Source of the DNA: Tetrahymena thermophila SB210
Taxonomy: Eukaryota > Ciliophora > Oligohymenophorea > Hymenostomatida > Tetrahymenidae
Assembly: GCF_000189635.1 (NCBI RefSeq)
Contig: NW_002476380.1
Span: 599,879 to 663,878 of the forward strand
Reading direction: 5' to 3'
DNA length: 64,000 nucleotides
Position numbers and translations under genes: made by a program. Within the stretch, counting starts at the first letter, position 1, and each line of letters starts with the position of its first letter. The notes under the pieces are model-generated. The model saw nothing but the letters and a program-made list of their open reading frames with translations. It had not been told where the DNA came from and did no database searches. Shown piece after piece: positions 14,119 through 25,709 of the stretch.

Positions 14119-16347
14119 ATGAGAAAATACCTAATGGATAAAAGAGAGCAAAAAAGAATTAAAAAAATTTTTTCAGAGCATAAAAAGAATGAAGCACGCT
14201 TATTCTCTGTACCTAAATTTTCAAAAGATGATCCAACTATTAGAGATTTAGAAATAGCTAAATATAACCTCTAAAAGTATTCAAGAGAATTACCAGCCTT
14301 CTAGGGTCTTAAAAAATAGTTAATCAGCCAAGAAACTAAGTAATGATTTCCGTTTAGAAAAATATATACTCAATAGTTAATGATATAAATACTAAAACTA
14401 ACAACAATTTACCATTAAAAAAGTATAAAATTGCTACGAGTAAATAACCAGAAAGGGAATTTGAGCTATAGATAAAGTAAAATGAATGAAAGCGTTGAAT
14501 ACAATAGATAAAGTTAATTAGAGTAATTTTTGAAAAATACAAGAAATTAATCTTTCAATATGTGCTAGAAGGAGTAGCTTCCTAATGTAAAATAAACATT
14601 TAAAGACTAAGCTATAAAAAACTATGTATTTGAATCTGTAACAAAGAGAAATGTAAGTATTATGTATTTATTAGTATATATTTTAAAAATAATTTATATA
14701 TGTAGAAGATTGATGATATAATTAAGAAACTTGAACAATCTAAGTAAGAAATATCTAGTAAGGAAATATAAATATTTCTACTTTTAATTGAAACTCTTTT
14801 TTAACATATTTTTAGATAAGCATCAAGGGCTAGAATCTCCATTTCAAAAAAAAATTTAGGTAATTATTAATTTCAAATTTTTACAATTTAAATTTTAATT
14901 AGAAATTAAAAGAAGACCGTCTTAAAAGTCAGGAAAGGGAATTTAATATTTATAATTCCATGCCTTTCGATCCATGCCAGCGAAAGATTAAAAGAGAAAG
15001 GTACCTAGCCTATAAATTTGATCCAGAATTACCCTTCCTGACTTTGGGAAAATTTCACCCAAAAAATAAAATTAATGATAGATATAGCAATATTACCAAC
15101 CATGAAGTTTTAGAACAAACTAATGACTTAAATATAGATTAAAACTCCTCGAATATGGTTAGAAATAGCATATTTGATAATTAAAATCTTGAAAAAAATC
15201 AATTGTAATAAGGTACTTAAATTTTTAACACTCAATAAAGCATAGTAGAGGCTAGTAGGAGAGCTTCTGTGGTTTCCTAGCTTGATTAATTTGATGATTA
15301 AATTAATATTTCTTAAGATATTGAGGATTAAAAATTTATTGATTCTGTTTTCAATAGTAGAGAATCCTCTAATAAAAAGATGTAAAAAATTATAGAAGGC
15401 AATTAAAAGCTATTAAAATAGATTAAGAAAAACAGTAATTCTAAAGGATTATTTGACAGTCTCAATTACTTTACTAATGACAGAAGTAATAGCATAAATA
15501 ATTTCAATTTTTCCATTTAATTAACAGATTTTAGATCAAAAAATTTACAAATATATATCAATGGGTAGGATTTATATTTTACAATAAAAAACTAAAAAGG
15601 ATAATAAAATCAAGAGTTGACTGAAATGCTGCAGTAATTAAATTCTAACAGAGATAGAACTCTATAAAAAAAGGTAATTTTAAAATAAAAATACAATAAA
15701 TTTAAATTTTTTATAACAGAGAGAGGTCTATTAGGATCTTTTCGTTTAATCAGCTTAAGTTAGTCCTCAAAAAAAGAAGAAAGTGAGAGATGATCTAAAT
15801 AAATTCTTACAGTAAATATTAAAAGATAATAAAAGGCAGTAATAAATGTAAAAAATTTGAAGTTGTATTTTAATTAATTAATTAATTAATCAATTATTAT
15901 ATATTAACTTTTAATTAATTTTTAGGAATCAACTATTCATAAAAATTATCATAGTTAAACAAATTAAATTAAATTGTTTAAACTCATTTTTTTTATTTTT
16001 GATTTTACAATTATTTTAAATATATATTAATTAAACGATAAACAACTATTTTATTAATTTATTGCTAAAGATTTAAAAATCTCATTTAAGAATTGAATAA
16101 CTCCCATAAAATTATTCCAGAAGATATTTTAGAAGCGTTGGATGAAATGGCAACCGTTTTAAATTAAGGAAGAATATTGTTTCAAGAAAACCTATTGAAG
16201 ATTTAAGTACTTCTCGATAATTATGGTGTTGATAAAAAACCATTCAATTTAATTTATAATGCAATCTAATAAATATCTAGCTTTGATAATAGCTAAACTA
16301 CTAATAGGTCATTAGATTCAACAATATAAACAAGTTATCAAATATGA
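14119..16347 (+). CDS. Ciliate orphan protein, multi-exon
   Basis: Starts MRKYLMDKREQKRIKKIF and ends at the TGA at 16345-16347 after NRSLDSTIQTSYQI. The firm core is an exon at about 14.91-15.67 kb containing MPFDPCQRKIKRERYLAYKF and ELPFLTLGKFHPKN, followed by Ser/Asn/Gln-rich sequence. The last exon holds a helical segment, IIPEDILEALDEMATVLNQ, and LLDNYGVDKKPFNLIYNAI. No family recognised. Near the start the frame meets an in-frame TGA (14344-14346). It is bypassed only by very small introns (about 22 nt at 14306-14327 and 31 nt near 14.48 kb) plus a 76-nt one. The first 400 bases are therefore the weak part and the true start may lie further downstream. Other introns (about 50-80 nt) have ordinary GT..AG ends. 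Confidence 0.6.
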
Positions 16348-16705
16348 GTTTAATATAAATAAAATTAACATTTTGCTTAGTTATATATTATATAATTTAT
16401 TAATTAAAAAGTGAAAGATAATTTATCATTAATATTTATAATAAAAATACAATTTTACTCTTTAAAGTCTATGTTAATAATTTGTTATTACCAGAAACCT
16501 TGCTAACTAGGATGAATATTTATCATCCAATTATTTATATATTTATTTATATCTTTCTTAAAACCATATATTTTTGTTAGGAAATAACTATATATATCTT
16601 CATTCGTTTTATACTTTAGAGAAGAACAAACAAAAATTTAGTTTCAAAATATACAGATAGATAGCATCATCACCATTTGAAAAGTTATTTGAGATAGATT
16701 GATTA
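16348..16705. other. Short intergenic spacer
   Basis: About 360 bases between two plus-strand genes. It serves as 3' end of one and promoter/leader of the next. AT-rich; no motif that I can name. Confidence 0.6.
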
Positions 16706-19667
16706 ATGGCTGAAATAAATACCTTAAGTATTAAATAACATTAATAAACTTAACAATCTGACTTTCAAGAAAAGGCATTTAACTAGAACTTAGTTTTCAT
16801 TGTTGAAGATAAACAAGCTTCAGATTTTGAAAGATTGTAACACTAGAATGATCTTTCGTCTTTGTACAGCTCACGTAAATAAATAAATACTTGAATGTTT
16901 ATAAATACCTAAAACAACTTTAATAAAAGCACTTAAAGCTCAATAAAATAATAAAATTTTACTAAGAGAAATAGGCCTATAACTTTGATAGTATAGGGGG
17001 TCGAAATAGCGACGAGTATATCGAATCTATGCTGAATAGTAGAAATTAAACATTCAACAAAAATTAGTAAAAATTCTAACAGCAAAAAATAAGATTGAGA
17101 AGTTCAACGACTTTTAATTTGGAAGAAAGGAATAGCGAAAATGATTAAGAGTTAAAAATACTTCAACAAATCAAGAATTCCCAAAAAAAGAATGTTTGGC
17201 AACAAATTTCAGAAAATATTTTAACTCCATTTGCACCAAAATTTTAAGTGTTGTATGATAATTCAAAATTCATTCCTGAAGATTTACTGAAGATGGAAAA
17301 AGACGAAGATAGGGATCAAACACCTTACTCAGAAGAAAAAGAAATTAATTGGGAATCTAGTGAATATGATAGTGATGAAAACAATTCTTAAATTTAAAAA
17401 AATAACCATCATATTCCTTCACTCGTAACTTCCCCTTTGCTAAGAAAGAAAACAAGAACTGAAAATTTTGATACACTGTTATAAAAAGCATAGCTTCAAG
17501 AACCGTTTCTACATACAAAGTTAATAAAATAAATTACTGAGAGCAATGAATAAATGTAAAAAAGAAAATCTGAATATTCACCACTTCGTTATAAATCATT
17601 AAATTCCAAGAGTTTCTACTCAAAAGTTAGTTTTGCTGACCAAAATAAGACGAACACTTCTAACTTATTATTAAGTTAAAAGAATTTCATGAGAAAGGTT
17701 AGATTTGAGCACTTGCCTAATACTATTAAGGAATAAGTAACAAATAAATCGAATGATCTTTCATCTAGCTAATATTAAGTGATATCTAAAAAATAATCAA
17801 CAAATAAAATATATTTAGATAAAATTCTTATCATTCTAGAGAATTAAGATAAAAATGCTTTGCAAAAAATATATGTTCCAAAATTAAAAGATTAAATTGA
17901 TAAAAGTTAGGTAAAAAATAGAATTCTTAGTGCTACTGCCTCACTTCCAACAAGAGAATAAAAGAAAAAGTTATTGAATTTGTAGAATGGTAAATTATAA
18001 ATTGATGCATCAAATTCGAATAAGATTTAATCTGAAGACTTTCAAAAATACTTAAGAAGGAGATCTTGCTGCTGCGAAGAATGTGGAGGTATCAATTCTA
18101 AATTAGAAAGAATAAAAGATTTAGTTTTGGATAAAGATATTCCAGTGAAATAGCAAAAAAAATCACCTTAAAATAAAATATCAAATTTAAACTCGCCTGT
18201 TTCATCTTAGAGCAAAAAAAGTTCATTTGATTCTAGATTTTAAAGAAAAAAAAACCTGACAACTAAAATCAATGTCATTCAATCCAATAACTAAAGCTAA
18301 AGCGAAATTCAAAAAACAGCAGGATCAAGCCACAATGTTTCTCTCTCCAAAATACCCTCATTAAATGAAACCTAAACATTTAAAAATTAAAATGATAAAA
18401 AGCAAGCTGGTATCGAAAGTTTCAAAGACGCAATAAATGAGTAAGTGTTTTTAAAAAATATATTTTTTTTAAATTTTTACATTAAAGAAACAGTTAAAAT
18501 TCTCCAATAAAAAAACGAAGTTAGAAGAGATATGAAACAACTTAACCTTTTAGTTCTTTATAGAGAGCTCCAAGTTTTAAAACTCTAAGATAGGAAAGAG
18601 AAATAAAAATATAAAAGCAACATGAAATATCACAAGAAAGGAATATAGATGAATAAAATATAGAACAAACACAATTCTAAAGTAATTAAGAAGCAGATAA
18701 GTAATTTTTAAGAGAAAATGACAAGATTGAAGAAAATAATTTAGAAAACTAACAGAAAAATAAAAATGAATGCTAATAGAAAATGATTAGCCATATTTTA
18801 TAGGAATATGATTCCTAACAAAGAAGAGATAGTTCAGAATAAATTTAACAAGCGAAAAATAAAAGCAAATAAACTAATTCACTACCTAAAATTGATTAAA
18901 AGTAAACATAAAAAAGATGCCAATCAGTCTAAAATGGTATTTCTCGTAAAAGAAGTGAAAGTGATATTATTTTTGGTAGAGATGAAGATTTAAATATAAA
19001 TAAATATGGCAATAGTACTTAAAAAGATAAAGCCTCCACTAATAATCATCTTCTAGGTAAAAGAGAAATATAAACTTCTTCTAGAGAAACAAGATTAAGG
19101 AACGAAAGGAGTTTACCAAACATACTAAGCAAGAAATAGTTGACAAATCAAACACATAATGATGGTTTCAAACAAAAATATAAAGAAATAATTGATTATG
19201 TAAATAATGAAGAAAAAAATTAAGTAATTTAGGAAAATTACATTAAAAAAATTTAGAAAAATAATAAAAAAACAGCTGTATCTGATAAACTTTAAGCTTA
19301 TTAGAACCCAAATGAATTAGTATTTAAAACTAAATAGTAAATTATAGCAGAATCATATAAATAGTTATTCGATCAATAAAAAAAGTATTCTATAAACCAT
19401 AAGCACAAATCTCACCCTTTAGTAGATCTAAATATCTAGAAAAGGTAATCCAATTTTATGTAAACGAACACTTAGTATGAGAATTTTAACTTACAAACTA
19501 ATGATATCAATGAATAAAATTAAACAACCAGGTATGATTTTATTTTAACTTTCACAAAAATTTATATTTAATATTAAAAAAGGAAAAAAAGTAGATCTAA
19601 AAAGCGTTCAAAAAACACCTCCTTAAAAGAAAATATGGAAAAATTAAAAACAGTTTATGATATTTGA
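16706..19667 (+). CDS. Low-complexity ciliate protein with a CCxxC cluster
   Basis: About 920 residues from MAEINTLSIKQ to LKENMEKLKTVYDI, TGA at 19665-19667. Four exons: introns follow about residue 52 (donor near 16,877), about 18,440 (GTAAGT) and about 19,532 (GTATGA). Each junction restores the frame. The sequence is rich in Ser, Asn, Lys and Gln. Landmarks are an acidic Trp-containing stretch EINWESSEYDSDE (about residue 190), the Cys cluster RRSCCCEECGG (about residue 420) followed by a helix SKLERIKDL, and basic Ser-rich segments at the end (KKSRSKKRSK). No known domain; predicted largely disordered. Standard-code open frames inside it are shadows. Confidence 0.7.
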
Positions 19668-19772
19668 ACATTTACAATCAATCAATCAAACAATAAAAAT
19701 ATTTATTTGTTTTTCTCAATAGATATATATTTAAAATACATTTTTTTTATTCAAACATTTATTATTTATTAT

Positions 19773-20688
19773 TCACTTTTGTGTAGATAATCTAATTATT
19801 TACTCAAACAACAACTCCAAACTTTTATCTACATTTGTCCTATAGAAGAAAAAAAATATATCTTTGATAATATAATATAAAACATACCCATTAATGGCTG
19901 AACAGCTTTGAACAATAATTTTTCGATTATGAATCAAACTTATACTCAGTATAGTTGAAATTTCATCGACAATAGGTCTATTTGGATCTGATTAGTTTTC
20001 CTATATTTATAAATATTTTTATATTTCCATTAAAATAAACATTTTTACTATTTTATTTATCAAAATAAGTATTGGTACACCTTAACTTTCTGGAGAACTT
20101 GTTATTGATTCTATTTTTATTTGATCAAAAAGATTTTATATCTTAATTTATCATAAAAATTACCAAATGTTTTTATAAGTTCTTCCTTTCTCGAAACATA
20201 ATCTTAATCTACAACAAATACTATCCCATGGCAGTCTGGATAATATTTTTTCCAAATACTTCTAAGCAATTGAGCTCCACCTAAGTCCCAAAAAAGGGCA
20301 TAATATTTTGCTTTAAAAATAAACATTAAATCATTTTTTAATTGATTCATTGAAAGATTTTACGATATTCTATTTTTGCAACTATTATTATTAAAAATTT
20401 TTAAAAACATTTAACATATAATTAATTTTACTATTTAGCCCAACTGTTGGAATGATTTTAGAAAATTCTATTGCTTTTTATTTTGCATTCATTTTTAATC
20501 TACTGAGTAAACACTTTTGGTTATAAAATCATATTTATAAAAAATATTGAATTGTTATAAGACAGATATATTGTATTAAAAATGAAGTATATTACAGTTT
20601 TTCCGCTTTCATTCAGCCCTACTATTAAAACTTTTAGAGTAGGCTTTTCAAAATACATTGACCATAACGCTTTTACTAAAGAATACAT
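19773..20688 (-). CDS. ARFRP1/Arl-like small GTPase, divergent
   Basis: ARFRP1 and its yeast homologue Arl3 act at the trans-Golgi. Begins MYSLVKALWSMYFEKPTLKV, which parallels the ARFRP1 start and lacks the myristoylated Gly2. Motifs in order: P-loop GLNESGKT; switch I IIPTVGLN; switch II FWDLGGAQLLRSIWKKYY; HGIVFVVDQ; GVPILILINK; and CSAINGTNVDKSLELL before the TGA at 19773. Five introns of about 45-100 nt interrupt it. Odd: the canonical DLGGQE is DLGGAQ, so the catalytic Gln position is Ala. NKxD reads as NK followed by I-E across an intron. P-loop Lys-Thr and the switch I Thr are present, so GTP binding is plausible while intrinsic hydrolysis is doubtful. Family sure; ARFRP1 assignment moderately sure. 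Confidence 0.8.
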
Positions 20689-21601
20689 ATTATTCACAAT
20701 TGCTTTTGTTGAAGTTTTAGAGCTAATAATTTAGAAATAATAATGTACAATCACAAACAAGTAAAGAAATAAATATTATAAATTTATGAACAGAATTTTA
20801 AATTTTTAGTATTTCAATTATTTATAAAATATGAACAAAGTCAATCTTAAAAACTTCAAAAATAATATATAAATGGGAAAAATTAAGCAAGAATTTCAGC
20901 ACAAAAATTTTAAAATAATTAAATTAATTCTTAAAAAATATAAATATTATGCAAAGTAACTTAAAATAACTTGTATAAAGCTAAGTAAAAAAATTAAAAA
21001 TAAGTGTTCTTTAGTGACAAATGCCATATTCCTAGATTCTACTAAACATTAGTAAATAGTGATTATATGATGAGCTGCTGGATAGACTAATTGATATCTT
21101 ATGATAACTGGAGAGATCAAAATAAAATCTCATTAGGAATAAATGAATCTATGATTTAGTGATTGGTATTTTTTTAGTTAAGTAAATAAAGTGATTTATA
21201 GATTATTGAAGATATAGATATGTAGATAGGTAGGTAGATAGGTAGGTAAATTGATAGATATGTTGGTAGTTATTTTTGTTATTTTTATTAGCTTATTGAT
21301 TTTTATTTTAAGCTTTTTAACTTAAGTTTACTGATAAAGTAATTCCCGTGTATTTGATTAAAGAAATAATTAGTGACTTGGTTAAGAAGATTAAAGAAAT
21401 CAGAGGGAGGTATGGAGGGGAGGGATGGAGATGATTGATATTTTAAATTTAAAAGGAAGTTAAATTGGATAATGATTAAGAAAGTTTATTTTTTATTATG
21501 ATCAGTATATGAAATATTTTATTAGTTATTTATTTTTATTTTGTGTGATTTTAGTGAATTTTTGAAAACTCTAATTTCTTAGAAAGTGTTATTTATTTTA
21601 A
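20689..21601. other. AT-rich spacer with GATA/GGTA microsatellite
   Basis: No gene seen. Positions about 21,211-21,270 contain an imperfect repeat of GATAGGTAG units. A purine-rich stretch of GGAGGTATGGAGGGG type lies at about 21,400-21,430, unusual in this AT-rich DNA. It separates the 5' end of the GTPase gene from the 3' end of the OTU/cold-shock gene. Confidence 0.5.
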
Positions 21602-24600
21602 TCAAATTACCAAATTTGAATAAGGTAATTAACCACCTTATTGCTGTTGTTAATTGGTATAATATAATTGTTATTGCTATTGTTATGGTTACTAGCCAAT
21701 CTGTTGTACTGGATATTATGCTTAAGGCATTTAAGGAGAAGAAGGAGGATGATGAATAGCCATCTATGGAGGAGAAACTTACACATTAGAATATTGTTGT
21801 GCTACAACCTACTAGGGAGGAACATTTAATCCATAATGAATGACTGGTGGAAATTAATTTCCAGTTTATGCAGTCGGAGAAAGAGGAGGCTAAATGGATA
21901 TTAAATGATTAGTTGAGGGTGGCATCAAAGTAGCATGATTTAGGTAGTTTTACTAATAAGGTGAAGCAAAGTAATCAGCCTAACCGCTTGAAGTTGGTGA
22001 ATGGATCACTGGCCCATTAGGTGCTTGATAATAAGGAGGATATGTAGAAAGATACTACTCTGGACCCAACACACGTATTGGATTTATAGGTAAGTATGGT
22101 GGTGTATCGCTTAGTAATTACAGGTCGACTGCTTTACGTGAATTTTAGTATTTTCCAATATAATCCATCATACTAAATTAGAAACGTATAGATTTACTAT
22201 GCTTGTGATCCATCAAAATACCTTTATGAATTCCTGCTTTCTATAAATCATCAAAGTGAACAAAAATGTCTGTTCGTGATTCATCTTCAACTATAAAACC
22301 ATAATTCTTATCTTAATCAAAGAACTTTAATGTTCCTTTGTATTTTTCTTTACTGCTTTCAATTACTTAGTGCTTTCTCTTAGGTACAGGATTTAAAAAG
22401 TTGCCTTGGTTTAATTGTTATTGTAATTATTGTTAATGAAGCAATTACTGCTACTAAATTGTAAGCTGTTACTAGTCGACTCCAACAAGAGGTGGAGTAG
22501 ATGAATTACTACCTCCAAGGTTAGTAGGATTAATAGTCAATTAAGTAGTGTTATTATTAGGATTTTAAAGGTCTGTCATTGAGTAGGGTCCGTGCTAATG
22601 ATGCTGTTAATTTGAAGACAAAGTTGTAGCAGACTACTAGCCATATTAAGAGGTCTAATTTTAGTATTATAACCCTTATTTATTTGAAGTAGAATAAGTT
22701 TCAGAATTATTGCTTGGGGATAAAGGCCTTGAATGTGGGTATTAGATCTAAGGGTTGCTACTGCTATGCTTCATAGTTTGCTATGGGATACTTAAATTTT
22801 GGCAAGAAAAAGCTTGAAATGAAGCTTGGTTGCTTAAAGAACTATTAGACATATTGGCTCCATTATAGCTTGCAGTACTTTCTTGGCGTGGACGCTTTAA
22901 ATCTATAGCTTCTTTAATTAAATTGTCATCATCATCCTAAATGATGTTAATTTGTACGCCATTACTGTTGCTTGTTTAGCTAATAACAGAATCCACCTTG
23001 GTGATAATTGTTTATTTAGGGGTTTAATTTTTCTCATCTTCATCATCTTCACTATCGCTTGATTTCTCGCTATCTGTTGACCCTATTATTCTATTTTTTA
23101 CAGCACTTAAAGATACTCCAACACCTTTTTTCTTTTCAAGAGGAGCCTTAACCTATTCGTTTGGTAAAGGTGATTATTAGCTTTGATTTGATTGGTTTAC
23201 AGAGTTACAAATCGTGCTCTTTTTGTGACGAATTTATTCAACAATGCTATTTCTTCTCTCCTTATCTAATATAACATTAAATAACTCAGGTGGTATATTA
23301 TTATCAAACAAGTTATATCCTGCTTAGCCGCTTGATTATGTATCTGTTAACTATAATTATTATTAATTTGAAATATTAGATTAACTCTATATTTTTCTTG
23401 TAAACTATTAAGTTACATTGACATCTTCCTAGTCGTCAGGTGAATTTCTACTAATTTCTTCTAAATAATTCTAAAAAATAAATTTTCATAAAAATAAATT
23501 ATCAAAAAGCAAATAAAAAGAAATAAATAATGATTATTTACTTCATAATCTATATTCAGTAGATCTTAATCAAGCTTCTTTCCAAGACTAAGAGGCTAGT
23601 CACTTAAAATCTTTAGTAGTTAATTTAAATAAATATTACATAAAAATGATTAGCAACAAACAAAAAAAAAATCTATCAAATTAAATTATATCAATAAATT
23701 TTTAAAGGCTAATGAATTCTAAATTTTTAAATTTTAAAAGCTTTTTTTCATTAATTTATTAGATTGTTTATTTATTTTTCTATCACCTATCTATTTATCT
23801 ATCTTTCTTTTTTATTCTTGTTGATCGATTAAGAATATTCCAAATCTAAACATAAAAGTAAAAAAATAAATAAATAATTACATCATAAAGAACATTTTAA
23901 CATTCAGTTAAACAATTTATCTCGTATTCAGAATAGATGGAATCGTAGTGATTGCTCATATTAATAACTTAAATAGTCTTAGAACATCTATTATTAAAAA
24001 GTAGTGATTTTAAGACTAATTCTTTGCTCATAGAATACACTACTATTCTAACTTAGTAGATCAATGAAACCAGCTCTAAATTTATCTTTTTTATAATAAG
24101 AAGAACTTTAAAATCTGAATAATGTTTATTTCTATTTCTATGATTTCATTTGTTTTTTTATCTGTAACATTGCATTTTGTTTTAATTATCAATCAAAAAA
24201 TTAAATTTATAAAACAACTTACTGTGTCAAACATTATGTTAGAAGGCTCTTACTTAAATTGCTCAAATATTGTCTTTAAACCCTTAAGCTTGTAAGGAAT
24301 ATTCTAATTTTTTAGATAAATAAACTTACTTTTACTTATTCAATCTCAATTAAAATATTTTAGTCTTCAAGGAGTTGTTTTCCATGAGTAAAAATTTCAT
24401 ATTTAAATTGATTGATTACCTTCTAATTTATTAAATTATTTGCATATTAAATGCATTTGTCCTAAATTTCTTAGTAGCGAAGTGAGCTAAAATAAAGTTA
24501 ATCACTGATTGCCTTCATCAAGGATCCAGGACCCTATTTATTATAATTATTTGAATTTTGAACTATAATTAAAGCCTATTTTTGAGGTGATCAATCAATA

Positions 24601-24936
24601 ATTTTCTGCTAAAAATTTAAATCTATTGTAAATACCTCAGGTATCAGCTTTCTTACGAGTTAGTGGTCTTCTAAGGTTTATACTATCCTCTAAGTCTAAA
24701 ATAAAAAAGTAATATTATAATTTGAATTATAAAAATATAAAAGCATAAATTATTTCTGGTCACCATTTTTTATTATTTTGGTAAATTATATCATTTTAGC
24801 TAAAAACGTTAAGTAAGATTCTCTTTTTGTTATAATTATTTAAAATCTATTTAAATTATACCAATGTATGCTATTTGGCTTCACAGAATATCTCCAAGAA
24901 TCCATTGTGAGTGACAGAAAGTCTCTTTTCTTGCAT
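21602..24936 (-). CDS. OTU-like domain joined to a cold-shock domain
   Basis: Reads MQEKRLSVTHNGFLEIF at the start and ends QGGQLPYSNLVI at the TGA at 21602-21604. The N-terminal third is an OTU deubiquitinase fold, closest in feel to OTUD3: GPGSLMKAISDQLY (usual DGNCLFRAISDQL), INLELVSLIYQVRIVVYS, and SNHYDSIYS with the catalytic His. The Cys position is Ser (TCC), so it is probably inactive. The middle is Ser/Gln-rich with an acidic run. At about 22.13-22.35 kb lies a cold-shock domain, KGTLKFFDQDKNYGFI then DIFVHFDDLQKAGI, followed by a Pro/Gln-rich tail. The link between halves is inferred. The exon starting ILSDQPLSLGKK has no ATG of its own and joins VLYD in phase 0. Alternatively the OTU frame stops at the TGA at 23783 and a second gene begins near 23751. 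Confidence 0.7.
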
Positions 24937-25709
24937 ATTAAAAACCTTATACAAAACTCCTATTAGAGTTAATCTTCTATAGTTCCTTTAAGTTTTTGCT
25001 TTTGCTTGTTTGCTTTAACAATTATTATTGCAATTTTAATAAATTTTGATTATATTTTTTTCAATTTATATTTCAGTTTTCAGGAAGAAAAAAATTATGC
25101 AGAAGCAATTAAATTAATGTGATTAGAAAATTTTAACTTAGTTTTGTGGCCTATTAAAATTTAATATTATGATTTTTTTAAAGATTTAGATAGACGAGTA
25201 AATGATATAATTTGTATTATAATATATTATCCTATCATATCATGAGTTAATAATCCTTTATTATTCTGATAGCTTTTAAAATATTGATTTTTCTCTAAAA
25301 AAATAAATTACTTAATTTAACAAAAATTTGTATGTATTCATTTATATTAATAATCAATACAATATTTTGATATGTTTTAAAATTATGATAAAGCATTTTA
25401 ATATCAAGTTTACCATTTTTTTAACTTAAGATTTATTTTTAAATGCATTTTAACCTCACCAATCAAAAATGATGTACCGAAAAATTAGTAAAACAAACAA
25501 TTAAATTACATACTTTAATTAGCCAGTAACTAATTCCAAAATTCCTTTTATATTTAAATCTGTTTTTTTTTTTTGAATTAATTACTGATGCTATTTTAAA
25601 TAATTAAATTTTATCCAAAAAACAACATTTAATCTAAATTTTATAAAAAAAACATAAAAAACTTTAAGTTAATTAAAAAGAAATCCTACAATTATAAAAA
25701 ATAAAATAA
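24937..25709. other. AT-rich intergenic spacer
   Basis: About 770 bases between two minus-strand genes. Long T and A runs; no coding-like frame, RNA fold or repeat recognised. It must contain the promoter of the OTU/cold-shock gene. Confidence 0.6.

Noticed and set aside
21395..21435. Purine-rich GGAGG tract as a possible regulatory element
   Set aside because: Single occurrence with no partner motif; nothing to support a function.
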